Origin: CAZLRH01 sp964562015
Lineage (GTDB): Bacteria > Verrucomicrobiota > Verrucomicrobiia > Opitutales > JABDGR01
Reading direction: 5' to 3'
DNA: 64,000 nucleotides
NCBI GenBank assembly: GCA_964562015.1
Contig: CAZLRH010000002.1
Span: 62,001-126,000, forward strand
Made by a program: the position numbers and the translations under genes. Under the pieces are notes generated by a model. The model saw only the letters and a program-made list of their open reading frames with translations. It was not told the DNA's origin and searched no databases. Shown piece by piece: positions 32,148 to 41,731 of the stretch (its first letter is position 1; every line of letters starts with the position of its first letter).

Positions 32148-34685
32148 TTAACTCGCTTCTGTCTCGCCATGGGCGAAATACACCAAGCCGAGTGCTTCTG
32201 ACAAGGCCGCGAGATCGCGGGCCGCCGTGATCAAAAAGTCATTGAGCGTGGGCGACGCGCCAGCCGCCCCTTCCTCGGCGATTTGCTTCACGTCCACCAG
32301 ACGGGCCTGGCTGAACAAGCCCAGCGCCAGACGCTCCGGCGCGCCGGGCATGGCCTCGCCGCCCGCCCGCGGCAGCGCTTCAACGTGCTCGCGCACCACG
32401 CGCAACTGAAACGCGAGGGAGCGGGGATTGGCGTCGTCGCAAACCAGCAAATCGAGCACCGGCGCGGGGTGCAGGTGCGTCAAGTACCGGCGGCGGTAGG
32501 TGAGCTGGCTGTCGCAACACGCCAGCAGGTTTTGCAGCAAGGCCGGGGCGGGCGCGGCCCCGGAACCAAAGGCATGCTGCAGGAGCACCGCCACCTGGAT
32601 GCCGCGCTCGATGCGCCGGCCCAAATCCAGGAAATGCCAGCCGTATCCACGGGTCATATTCTCCATCAAAAGACCGCTGATGGCGGCCAGCAGGACAATC
32701 GTCTCGACCAGATCGCCGTGCGCGCGGCCGGAGAGCACGGGCAGCGCTTCCGGGTTCCGGCGGAGCCGCTGCAACCGGTGCAGCAACCGCCAGGCGTCGT
32801 TGGCCAAGCGTTCCTTGACGCGCGCCGCCGCAGTTTCGAGGCGGCTGACGTTGGCGACCAGGCTGTGCCGCCGCGCGGGGTCCCAAATGAGCGCCCGCAG
32901 GCAAGTCTCCGCGGCGCTTAGGTTGATTTTGGTTTTGTCCGCGGCGAGCAGGCGCGCGGGTTCGCCTACCAAAAGCGTTTGAAAAAACGGCAGCACGGCG
33001 GCAGGTTCGGTGGCCGGGCCGTCTTCGCTCAGGGTGCTCGCGAGCAGGCGCAGCACGCGCGCCTGGCCCTCGGCCCGCTCGAGGTAGCGTCCAAGCCAGT
33101 AAAGATTGTCGGCGGTGCGGCTGGGCAAATCCCCGGATTGCCGGCGCAATTTGAGGCCGGCGGCCGGGGCGGCGCCGATTTCCACCGGTGGCGAAACTTC
33201 CGGCGGATGCAGCACCCAGGTGTCCTTCCCGCGCCCGCCGCGCTGCATGGAGACGGACAAGTCGTCCGGCTCGGCGGGAATGCGCGTCAAGCCGCCGGGC
33301 ATGGCCAGATAGTCGTCGTGATTCGCGACCAAAAAGGAACGCAAGTGAAACAGCCGCGCGGCGAGTCGGCCTTCTTCGAGCATGGGCGTGGTCGAAAGCG
33401 CCACGCGTTCGCGGGCGCACCAACGGGCCGGTTCGGCCCGCAATCGCTGGCGCCATTGCTCGCGCTCGTGGGCACTGAGCCGCGCCATCGAGGCATACGA
33501 CCGCGACGGGTCCGGAAACGCCGGCTGCAAAATCAATTCGTCCAAATGCTCGAGCACGTAATTGAGCTCGCGCGGCTGGCCGCACCACCACGTCGCCACC
33601 GAGGGCATTTTCAATTCCTCGCCGAGGAAGTGCCGGCAAAGCACCGGGAAAAAGGGCGAGAGCCCGGCGGATTCCAACAGGCCGGTGCCGAGGCAGTTCG
33701 CGAGGGTGATTTGCCCGCTGCGCGCCGCTTGCAAAAGGCCCGGCACGCCGAGCAGCGAATCCGCGCGCAGTTCGAGCGGGTCGCAAAAATCCGAATCCAC
33801 GCGGCGCAGAATCAAGTCCACCGGCTGCAAGCCCGCGAGGGTTTTGAGATAGACCTTGCCCGCGCGGACGGTCAAATCGCCGCCCTCGACGAGCGGAAAG
33901 CCCTGGTTGCGCGCCAGGAACGAATGCTCGAAATAGGTTTCGTTGTACGGCCCGGGCGTGAGCAAAACCAGCCGCGGGTTTTCCGCCCGCCGTTCGACCA
34001 GGTTCTCCAGCGACAAGCGCATCGTCTCAAAAAAGCCCTCGAGCCGCGCCACCGGATGCTGGCGCAGCCAGTCGGGCGCCACCCGCGTGGTCAGGTATCG
34101 ATTTTCCAACGCGTAGCCGATGCCGGAGGGCGCATCCACGCGGTCGGACAGCACCCACCATTGCCCATTGGGCGCGCGGCCGAGGTCGGCGCCGTAAAGG
34201 TTGATGAAAATTCCGTTGGGCGGGATGAAACCGTGGCAGGGGCGCAGGAAAAGCGGATTGCCCAAAACAAGCTCCGGCGGCAGCACGCGTTTCTCAATCA
34301 GGGTTTGGGGACCGTACAAATCCTGGAGGATGAGATTGAACAGATGCACGCGCTGGCGCAACGCGTCGTCCACTTTCCGCCATTCCTCCCAGGTCAAAAT
34401 CATCGGGAGCAAATCCATGCCCCACAGGCGCGCGGTGCTGCCCGGCTCGCTGTAAACGTTGTAGGTGATGCCGTTTTCCTGAATCAGGCGGCGCAAACTT
34501 TCCTCGCGCCGGGCCAGTTCCGGCGCGGGCAGGCCGCTCAGGGTTTCCGCCAGATTCCGCCACGCGGGGCGGATGCGGCCGTCGGGGGTCTTCAGCTCGT
34601 CGTGGCGCCCGGCGGGCGGGTGGTAGGCGGCCAGCCAGCCGGCAAAATCGGCGGCGGGCCATGACGACACGGTGGACATGCTCAA
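32148..34685 (-). CDS. Circularly permuted ATP-grasp / alpha-E fusion protein
   Basis: This 845-residue protein joins two families that are usually separate. Residues of about 60-480 are a circularly permuted ATP-grasp domain, with GITYNVYSEP, WEEWRKVDDALRQRVHLFN, LVLGNPLFLRPCHGF, INLYGADLGRAPNGQWWVLSDR and RLVLLTPGPYNETYFEHSFLA. Residues of about 530-840 are the alpha-E domain, starting RTADNLYWLGRYLERAEGQAR and made mostly of helices. ATP-grasp proteins form amide bonds through an acyl-phosphate. With the adjacent transglutaminase and DUF2126 genes, this suggests ATP-dependent synthesis and processing of a peptide or amide. The gene starts 51 bases after the DUF2126 stop. The second ATG at 34679 is an alternative start. 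Confidence 0.9.
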   Translation of the reverse strand: MSMSTVSSWPAADFAGWLAAYHPPAGRHDELKTPDGRIRPAWRNLAETLSGLPAPELARREESLRRLIQENGITYNVYSEPGSTARLWGMDLLPMILTWEEWRKVDDALRQRVHLFNLILQDLYGPQTLIEKRVLPPELVLGNPLFLRPCHGFIPPNGIFINLYGADLGRAPNGQWWVLSDRVDAPSGIGYALENRYLTTRVAPDWLRQHPVARLEGFFETMRLSLENLVERRAENPRLVLLTPGPYNETYFEHSFLARNQGFPLVEGGDLTVRAGKVYLKTLAGLQPVDLILRRVDSDFCDPLELRADSLLGVPGLLQAARSGQITLANCLGTGLLESAGLSPFFPVLCRHFLGEELKMPSVATWWCGQPRELNYVLEHLDELILQPAFPDPSRSYASMARLSAHEREQWRQRLRAEPARWCARERVALSTTPMLEEGRLAARLFHLRSFLVANHDDYLAMPGGLTRIPAEPDDLSVSMQRGGRGKDTWVLHPPEVSPPVEIGAAPAAGLKLRRQSGDLPSRTADNLYWLGRYLERAEGQARVLRLLASTLSEDGPATEPAAVLPFFQTLLVGEPARLLAADKTKINLSAAETCLRALIWDPARRHSLVANVSRLETAAARVKERLANDAWRLLHRLQRLRRNPEALPVLSGRAHGDLVETIVLLAAISGLLMENMTRGYGWHFLDLGRRIERGIQVAVLLQHAFGSGAAPAPALLQNLLACCDSQLTYRRRYLTHLHPAPVLDLLVCDDANPRSLAFQLRVVREHVEALPRAGGEAMPGAPERLALGLFSQARLVDVKQIAEEGAAGASPTLNDFLITAARDLAALSEALGLVYFAHGETEAS

Positions 34686-34736
34686 GGGACGGAGTTTAAC
34701 CGCAGGCGCGCGAGCGTTCGAGAACGAATTCCACGC

Positions 34737-37700
34737 TCACTTGTATTCCGGTTTGCGCAAATCGAGCGTGAAGGGAAATTCCGGGAGTACCTCCACCGGC
34801 GGCACCACCCAATCCGGCCCGGGCGTGTGGCCAAAGGGAAAGAAGCGCGCGAGGCGGCGGCTTTCGGCCTCGTAGGAATTCACGGGAAACGTCACGTAGT
34901 TGCGACCGCTCGGGTGCGCGACGTGATAGGCACAACCGCCGACGGCGCACTTGTTCCATGTGTCGATGACGTCAAAAATAAGTGGCGCATTCGAGGGCAC
35001 CGTCGGGTGCAGGCATTCCGCGGGTTGCCACGCGCGGTAACGCACGCCCGCCACATATTCGCCCACCGTGCCGGTCTCGCGCAGCGGCACCCGCCGGCCA
35101 TTGCAGGCCACGACATACCGCTCGGGATTCAATCCGCGCGCCTTCACCTGCACGCGTTCGACGGAGCTGTCCACGAACCGCACCGTGGAACCCGCCGCGC
35201 CGGTTTCGCCGAGCACATGCCACGGCTCGAGCGCATGGCGCAATTCGACCTCCACTTCGCGGTAATTCGTTTTCCCGTAATGGGGGAACTTGAATTCAAA
35301 ATGCGGCGCGAACCACGAATTTTCAAACGGCAGTCCGTGCGCGCGCATTTCTGCGAGCACGTCGCCAAAATCCTGCCACACAAAATGCGGCAGCATGAAA
35401 CGGTCGTGCAATTCCGTGCCCCAGCGTGTGAGACGGCCGGGCTCGTACGGCTTTTCCGCGAACCGCGCGATCAACCCGCGCAACAGAAGTTGTTGCGCCA
35501 GGCTCATGCGCGAATGCGGCGGCATCTCGAACGCGCGCAATTCCAGCAGGCCGAGGCGGCCCGTGGTGCCCTCGGGGCTGTAAAGCTTGTCGATGCAAAA
35601 CTCGGCGCGGTGGGTGTTGCCGCTCACGTCGATGAGCAGGTTGCGCAGGATGCGGTCCACCAGCCAGAGCGGCCCACCCTTGGCCTTGCGCAATTCCTCG
35701 AACGCCACTTCCATCTCGTAGAGTGAATCGTTGCGGGCCTCGTCCATCCGCGGGGCCTGGCTGGTCGGGCCGATGAAGAGGCCGGAAAACAAATAGGACA
35801 GCGAGGGATGCTGGTGCCAGTACGCAATCAGGCTGGCCAGGAGGTCCGGCCGGCGCAGCATCGGGCTATCTGAAGGCGTCTCACCACCAATGACGACGTG
35901 ATTGCCACCGCCGGTGCCGGTGTGGCGACCATCGAGCATGAATTTCTCCGTGCCCAGGCGCGTGAGGTGCGCTTCCTCGTACACGCCCGTGGTGGTCTTC
36001 ACGAGTTCATCCCAATTGCGCGCCGGGTGGATGTTCACCTCGATGACGCCCGGGTCGGGGGTCACCCGCAAAAGCTGGAGGCGGTGGTCAAACGGCGGCG
36101 GATAGCCCTCGATCAGCACGGGCAGCTTGAGTGCGGCGGCCGTGGCCTCCACCCGCGCGACCAGGTCGAGGTAATCCTCCACCGTGGGCGTCGGCGGCAT
36201 GAAGACGAAGAGCTTGCCGTCGCGCGGCTCGACGCACAGGGCGGTGCGCACGATCCAACTGGCAGATTGCTGCGGGCCGGGCTTGACCTCCGCGTCGCGC
36301 AAGGATTCGCGCGGAGGCAGCGGCTGCGGGCGCAAGTGCGAGCCCGTGCTGCCGGTTCCGCCGCCGCCGGGCCCGGGCGCTTCCCACGGCCAGCGGCCTT
36401 CCCCACCCTGCCCGGGCACGCGCAACAGGCGCAGCATTTCCTCGCGGCTGGGCAAGGGCGGCAATTGCCGGTGCGGGTCCGCATCCGGCACAAAATAATG
36501 ATCGGACGGCGCGGCCCAGGGCGTCGAGTCCAACGGGAGGCGAAAGCCGATGGGCGAATCGCCGGGCAGGAGAAAGCAATTCTCCTGGCGCAGAAACCAC
36601 GGGCCGCTGGTCCAATAGGAACCATCCAGGCCCACCCGCCGCTGGAGCGGCATGACGTAGCCCTTCGCGAGCCCGAGGCCTTCCTCAAAAATTTTCGTCA
36701 ACCGCCGGCGTTCCTCCGGGTCACGCAAATTATTGCGCAACGGGTCCACGTTCGCGGGCAGCTTCCGCTCTTTCCACAAATGGTACCACACGTCCTCGTA
36801 GGCGGGCATGATCCAGCGCGAGGTGACGTTTAGCGAATCGGCCAAATGCCGGGAAAATTCCGCCGCCCGCGCGGCCTCCACGCCGTAATTCTTTGAGTAC
36901 TGTCCGACGAGTTCGTTGTTCTCCCACATCGGCACGCCGTCCTTGCGCCAAAAACAGGTGTATGACCAGCGCGGCAGGGATTCGCCGGGATACCATTTGC
37001 CCTGGCCCCAGTGCAGCAGCCCGCCGGGCGCGAAACGGTCGCGCAAACGCTGGATGAGCGTCGCCGATAAATCCCGTTTTTTGGGCCCGACGGCGGTGGT
37101 ATTCCATTCCGGACCATCCGGGTCATCAATGGAAATGAAGGTCGGCTCGCCGCCCATGGTCAGGCGCAAGTCCTGGGTTTGGTAAATGGCATCGATGCGA
37201 TGGCCGAGGGCTTCAATCGAAGACCATTGCTCTTCCGTGTAGGGCAGGGTGACGCGCGGCGTTTCAAACAACCGGTGCACCGACATCGCAAAATCTAACG
37301 TGCTTTCCGATGTCGACAACGCGCCGGTGATGGCGGCGGCGCTGCCGGGCGCGGGCGTGCACGCGAGCGGAATATGCCCTTCGCCCGCGAGCAGCCCCGA
37401 CGTGGGGTCGAACCCGATCCAGCCCGCACCGGGAAGAAAAACCTCCGTCCACGCATGCAAATCCGTAAAATCCTTGTCCGTGCCCGACGGACCGTCGAGC
37501 GACTTCACGTCAGCCTTCAATTGAATCAGGTAGCCCGACACAAACCGCGACGCGAGCCCGAGATGCCGGAGGACTTGCACCAGCAGCCACGCGGAATCGC
37601 GGCAGGAACCTTTGTGCAGGGTGAGCGTTTCCTCGGGCGTTTGCACGCCCGGTTCGAGGCGGATGACATAATCCACCACCTCCCGCAGACGCTGGTTCAA

Positions 37701-38141
37701 TTCGACCAAGAACGACACAGTGTTTTTCGGCGTGCGGTCCACCTTGGCCACAAATTCGCGCAGCTTCTCGCCATCCGCCGTCGGCGGCAGGTACGGGGCC
37801 AATTCGGCCTTCAAGCCCTCGTCGTACTCAAAGGGAAAATTATCCGCGTAAGGTTCGACGAAGAAATCGAAGGGGTTGTGCACCGCCATTTCCGCCACCA
37901 AGTCCACCTCGACCTTGAATTCCTTGACCGGCTCCGGAAACACCACCCGTGCGAGGTGGTTGCCGTGCGGATCCTGCTGCCAGTTGATAAAGTAGCCCGC
38001 GGGCTCGATGTTCAGCGCATAGCTCAGGATGTGGGTGCGCGCATGGGCCGCCGGGCGCAAACGGATGACCTGTGGCGACAAAACGACGGGCCGGTCGTAG
38101 CGGTAATGCGTGCGATGGTTGAGAGCGGCATGAATAGCCAT
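34737..38141 (-). CDS. Transglutaminase domain - DUF2126 putative amidoligase fusion
   Basis: The ATG at 38141 begins a typical bacterial transglutaminase N-terminal domain (MAIHAALNHRTHYRYDRPVV), giving 1134 residues. The open frame runs 111 codons further upstream, but that part has no family character. The transglutaminase core shows Cys180 (HKGSCRDSAWLL), His229 (DLHAWTEVF) and Asp245 (GFDPTSG). From about residue 300 to the end is DUF2126, classed as a putative amidoligase, with conserved-looking segments such as GGEPTFISIDDPDGPEWN, WGQGKWYPGE, DGRHTGTGGGNHVVIGG and HPSGRNYVTFPVNS. A Gly/Pro-rich linker interrupts it near residue 600. It is the first gene of the three-gene operon. Confidence 0.9.
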   Translation of the reverse strand: MAIHAALNHRTHYRYDRPVVLSPQVIRLRPAAHARTHILSYALNIEPAGYFINWQQDPHGNHLARVVFPEPVKEFKVEVDLVAEMAVHNPFDFFVEPYADNFPFEYDEGLKAELAPYLPPTADGEKLREFVAKVDRTPKNTVSFLVELNQRLREVVDYVIRLEPGVQTPEETLTLHKGSCRDSAWLLVQVLRHLGLASRFVSGYLIQLKADVKSLDGPSGTDKDFTDLHAWTEVFLPGAGWIGFDPTSGLLAGEGHIPLACTPAPGSAAAITGALSTSESTLDFAMSVHRLFETPRVTLPYTEEQWSSIEALGHRIDAIYQTQDLRLTMGGEPTFISIDDPDGPEWNTTAVGPKKRDLSATLIQRLRDRFAPGGLLHWGQGKWYPGESLPRWSYTCFWRKDGVPMWENNELVGQYSKNYGVEAARAAEFSRHLADSLNVTSRWIMPAYEDVWYHLWKERKLPANVDPLRNNLRDPEERRRLTKIFEEGLGLAKGYVMPLQRRVGLDGSYWTSGPWFLRQENCFLLPGDSPIGFRLPLDSTPWAAPSDHYFVPDADPHRQLPPLPSREEMLRLLRVPGQGGEGRWPWEAPGPGGGGTGSTGSHLRPQPLPPRESLRDAEVKPGPQQSASWIVRTALCVEPRDGKLFVFMPPTPTVEDYLDLVARVEATAAALKLPVLIEGYPPPFDHRLQLLRVTPDPGVIEVNIHPARNWDELVKTTTGVYEEAHLTRLGTEKFMLDGRHTGTGGGNHVVIGGETPSDSPMLRRPDLLASLIAYWHQHPSLSYLFSGLFIGPTSQAPRMDEARNDSLYEMEVAFEELRKAKGGPLWLVDRILRNLLIDVSGNTHRAEFCIDKLYSPEGTTGRLGLLELRAFEMPPHSRMSLAQQLLLRGLIARFAEKPYEPGRLTRWGTELHDRFMLPHFVWQDFGDVLAEMRAHGLPFENSWFAPHFEFKFPHYGKTNYREVEVELRHALEPWHVLGETGAAGSTVRFVDSSVERVQVKARGLNPERYVVACNGRRVPLRETGTVGEYVAGVRYRAWQPAECLHPTVPSNAPLIFDVIDTWNKCAVGGCAYHVAHPSGRNYVTFPVNSYEAESRRLARFFPFGHTPGPDWVVPPVEVLPEFPFTLDLRKPEYK

Positions 38142-38531
38142 GGGAAAGCGTAAAGAGCAAACCAGGCCTGAACGCGAGCCGAAGCGACGCCGAAATCGAC
38201 CGCGCTTTGCAAGCGCTTGATGGATAACGGCATCGCCACGGCCCAAGGCCGCGAGGCCTTGGGCGTTTTGAGCTGGGAAAAGGGTGTGAAGGGAAAAGCG
38301 GTGTCCGGCACGGGCGGGCCGGAAGGGAACGTTTCCCCTCCGGCCGGCCCGCACGCGGCACCACCTAACCCAAAGGTTAGCAGGTTCCGGTCCAATACTG
38401 AAAACGGACGCGTAACGACTGGAAAGGGGGCGAATCGCCTTCCTTGCAGCGGCGTGGGCGGAGTCGGTGGGCAAAGCTCGCTGGACTTTGTCGCGCGACT
38501 AAATTAAGCCACCGTTTCCCCTAATACCTCC
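38142..38531. other. Divergent intergenic region between the DUF2126 operon and the GH2 gene
   Basis: This 390-base stretch separates divergent genes and should hold both promoters, but no convincing -35/-10 pair is seen. It contains a hairpin GCGCTT-TGC-AAGCGC (38202-38216) and a larger imperfect inverted repeat (38314-38352, arms beginning GCGGGCCGGAAGGG). The second could be a terminator-like or palindromic repeat. No gene is supported in it. Confidence 0.5.
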
Positions 38532-41500
38532 ATGCTCCCTCGTTCCTTACCCCAGCTTTCCCCTGCGCTTGCCTCCCTCGGCGTGGCCCTGCTTTTGTCG
38601 CCGTTGAACTGCGCCGCAGCCACACCTCCTGCGGCCCTGCCGGAACCAGTGACGCTTTCTTCCGGCTGGTTGATGCAAGATGTCGCCCAAGCGCCGCAAC
38701 CGGGTGACGTGATTTCCAAGGTCGGCTTTGCGCCGGCGGTGTATCAAAAGAAAGACTATATCGCGCCGCCCACGGCCACGGCGAATCCGCCGACCAGCAC
38801 GGTCATACCGCCCGAGGTGAGATTTGCCGTGATTCGCGGCGGGCGGGCGGGTGGACGCGGCCCGGCGGCGCCCGCCGTCGATGTCCCGCCCGGCGGCATT
38901 GCTTCTGATTTCGCGACCGCGACGCCGGCGGCGGGCGGACCGCGCGGCGGCGGCGCGCCCGCGGGCAATGACTATGCAACGTTGATGGCCGCGGCCATTC
39001 GCGGCGCAGCTGTCTGGCCCATTAACCCCGAGAAAAATCGCCCGAGTTTTTCGCCGGACTGGGTGCAAGCGCCCCGGCCTTCGGCCAAGGAATGGTATCC
39101 CGCCACCGTGCCGGGCACCGTTTTGACCACCCTGGTGAACAATAACATCTACCCCGATCCGCTCTACGGGGAAAACAATCGCCCGAACATCATCCCCGAA
39201 ACATTAAGCCAGACTTCGTACTGGTACCGCAATGAATTCGCGGTGCCCGCTGCGTTTGCGGGCCGGCAGGTCTGGCTGAATTTCGCGGGTATCAACTATT
39301 TTGCCGAAGTCTGGGTCAACGGCACGAAAGTCGGTGGTATCAAAGGCGCGTTTGTGCGCGGGAATTTCAATGTCACGCCTTACGTCACGCCGGGGCAAAA
39401 AGCCGCGGTCGCCGTGCTCATTTTGCCGCCGCCCCACCCCGGATTTCCCTGGGAAAAAACGGTGGCGAATCAACGCGGCCCGAATGGCGGCGGCGATACG
39501 GGCCCGCTGGGGCTGGACGGCCCCACGTTTGTGGCGTCGATTGGCTGGGACTGGGTGCCGGGCATTCGCGACCGCCAAATCGGCCTCTGGCAGGAGGTGA
39601 CGCTGTCGGCTTCCGGGCCCGTGCTCGTGCAAAATCCTTTTGTCGTCACCGACCTGCCCCTGCCCAGCACCGCGACCGCCGAGGTCAGCATCGAGGCCAC
39701 CTTGCAAAATATTTCCGATGCCCCGCAAACCGGTGTTTTCACGGGAAAATTCGGCAATATCGCCTTTCAGTCTGCCGCGATCACGCTCCCGCCGCATGCC
39801 TCGCAGGTGGTGAAGCTCAATCCAACCACCACGCCGGCCCTGCACCTTACCCAGCCGAAACTCTGGTGGCCCAATGGCTTTGGCGACCCGTACCTTTACC
39901 CGCTGCACCTCGCCTTCGAACTCAATGGCGCGCCCTCCGACACCCAGGACTTGAAAATCGGCGTGCGCGAAGTGACCTATTTCGTCGAGGGCTCCGACAA
40001 TCTCACGCTCTCAGTCAACGGCGTGCGCGTCTTTGCCAAGGGCGGCAACTGGGGCATGGACGAGGCGCTGAAGCGCCTGCCGCATGACCGCCTGGAGGCG
40101 CAGATCAAGCTGCATCAGCGGGCCAATTACACCATCATCCGCAACTGGGTCGGGCAAAGCACGTCGGAGGATTTTTTCGCGCTGTGCGACCAATACGGCA
40201 TCATGGTGTGGGATGAATTTTTTCAGGCCAATCCCGCAAACGGCCTCAACCCGCTCGACCCGAACCTTTATCTGGCGAACGTGCGCGATACCGTCCTGCG
40301 CTACCGCAATCATCCCTCCATCGTGGTGTGGTGCGGACGCAACGAGGGCGCTCCGCCGCCGGACATCGATGCCGGCAATGGCCGCATCATCCAGGAGCTG
40401 GACCAGACGCGCTACTACCAGGCCAGTTCAACCGCGGGCCACGGCGTGCGCTCGGGCGGCGGCGGCTACGGCTGGCGGACGCCGGAAACGTTTTACAACG
40501 GCACTTTCGCGTTTAACACCGAGGTCGGCAGTTCCTCCATTCCCAATCTCGAATCCATCCAGGCCTGGATGCCGGAAAAAGACTGGTTCGACCAAAACTT
40601 CCCGAACGACGATTGGGCCGAGCACGATTTGACCACCGGGGCGGGCAACCCGGCCAACAATCCCCTGCAAAACATCATCGCGGCACGTTACGGGCCGTTT
40701 CACGGGCTGCCGGAATTTGTCCGCAAGGCGCAGATGGCCGACTACGAGGCCTACCGCGCAATGTACGAGAACCGGCTGTTCCGGTTGTTCACTCCGTCCA
40801 CCGCCATCATCACCTGGATGAGCAATCCCGCGCAACCTTGCCTCGTGTGGCAAATTTACGATTATTCGCTCGAGCCCTTCGCGTCGTACTTCGCCGTGCA
40901 AAAAGCCTGCGAGCCCGTCCACATCATGATGACGCAGGACGCCGCTTACGCCGCGGGCGTCGTCAACAACACTGCGCGACCACTCGAAGGCCTGAAATAC
41001 CGCGTGCAAATCTTCAACCTCGACGGCACGCGTAAGTACGATGCGACGAATCCCGTCCCGGCCGTGCCCGCATCGACCGCCGCGAACTTGGGTGCCGTGC
41101 CCGTGCCCGAAGGCGTCTCGCCCGTCCATTTTGTGAAGCTGCAGTTGCTCGACGCCCAAAATAAAATCGTGTCCGACAATTTCTACTGGCGCGAAACCGT
41201 GCTCGACGACCTCAAGGCGCTCGACTCCCTGCCGGACGTGCAGCTTGACTCCGCCATTCGCCGCCACGACGCCGCCGGCAACGTGCTGCTCGACGTCACC
41301 TTGACCAATCCCGGCCCGGTGGCGGCCGTCATGGCGCATGTGCAATTGCGCAATCAACGCACCAACGCCCGTGTGCTGCCCGTCTATTACACGGAAAATT
41401 ATATTTCACTCCTGCCCGGCGAAAGCAAGACGATCACCCTCGAAGCCGCCGCCAAAGACCTCGGTACCGACCAACCCCTGGTGGTGGTCGACGGCTGGAA

Positions 41501-41612
41501 CGTGACGTCCCGCGCGCAAACCTTCACCACCGGCGGCCCCTCCAGCATCGCGACGAATGCGAATGCGTATGTGAAGCGTAGGCCGCCGCCAGTGCCGGTG
41601 GCTATGAAGTAA
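38532..41612 (+). CDS. Secreted glycoside hydrolase family 2-type enzyme
   Basis: This 1026-residue protein has a signal peptide (residues 1-30) and the GH2 order: an N-terminal jelly-roll sugar-binding domain (VPGTVLTTLVNNNIYPDPLYGENN, then SYWYRNEFAVP), an immunoglobulin-like domain, a TIM barrel and C-terminal beta domains. The proposed acid/base is Glu605 (WCGRNEG) and the nucleophile Glu664 (FNTEVGSSSIP). The PDPYYG-like and GWDWVPG motifs place it near mannosidase and exo-beta-glucosaminidase members, so beta-mannoside or glucosaminide substrates are likelier than galactoside. A Gly/Ala/Arg-rich insert (about residues 99-148) interrupts the N-terminal part. It is the only glycosidase of the island. 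Confidence 0.85.
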   Translation: MLPRSLPQLSPALASLGVALLLSPLNCAAATPPAALPEPVTLSSGWLMQDVAQAPQPGDVISKVGFAPAVYQKKDYIAPPTATANPPTSTVIPPEVRFAVIRGGRAGGRGPAAPAVDVPPGGIASDFATATPAAGGPRGGGAPAGNDYATLMAAAIRGAAVWPINPEKNRPSFSPDWVQAPRPSAKEWYPATVPGTVLTTLVNNNIYPDPLYGENNRPNIIPETLSQTSYWYRNEFAVPAAFAGRQVWLNFAGINYFAEVWVNGTKVGGIKGAFVRGNFNVTPYVTPGQKAAVAVLILPPPHPGFPWEKTVANQRGPNGGGDTGPLGLDGPTFVASIGWDWVPGIRDRQIGLWQEVTLSASGPVLVQNPFVVTDLPLPSTATAEVSIEATLQNISDAPQTGVFTGKFGNIAFQSAAITLPPHASQVVKLNPTTTPALHLTQPKLWWPNGFGDPYLYPLHLAFELNGAPSDTQDLKIGVREVTYFVEGSDNLTLSVNGVRVFAKGGNWGMDEALKRLPHDRLEAQIKLHQRANYTIIRNWVGQSTSEDFFALCDQYGIMVWDEFFQANPANGLNPLDPNLYLANVRDTVLRYRNHPSIVVWCGRNEGAPPPDIDAGNGRIIQELDQTRYYQASSTAGHGVRSGGGGYGWRTPETFYNGTFAFNTEVGSSSIPNLESIQAWMPEKDWFDQNFPNDDWAEHDLTTGAGNPANNPLQNIIAARYGPFHGLPEFVRKAQMADYEAYRAMYENRLFRLFTPSTAIITWMSNPAQPCLVWQIYDYSLEPFASYFAVQKACEPVHIMMTQDAAYAAGVVNNTARPLEGLKYRVQIFNLDGTRKYDATNPVPAVPASTAANLGAVPVPEGVSPVHFVKLQLLDAQNKIVSDNFYWRETVLDDLKALDSLPDVQLDSAIRRHDAAGNVLLDVTLTNPGPVAAVMAHVQLRNQRTNARVLPVYYTENYISLLPGESKTITLEAAAKDLGTDQPLVVVDGWNVTSRAQTFTTGGPSSIATNANAYVKRRPPPVPVAMK

Positions 41613-41731
41613 AAAGCGCTTTGCCAACTACTTGTACAAAATCCAAACAGGCACGCTCGTTCCTCTGTGAGTAGTTTGGCTTAGTCGCTTCCCGCCCCGA
41701 CAATATCTCCCCTTGTAAGGCCGGACGCTCC

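Noticed and set aside
32979..34664. 561-codon plus-strand frame opposite the ATP-grasp/alpha-E gene
   Set aside because: Low-complexity antisense frame without any recognisable feature.
38142..38474. N-terminal extension of the DUF2126 protein to an upstream start
   Set aside because: The extra 111 residues are Arg/Ala-rich without family character, while ATG 38141 begins exactly at the transglutaminase N-terminal domain.
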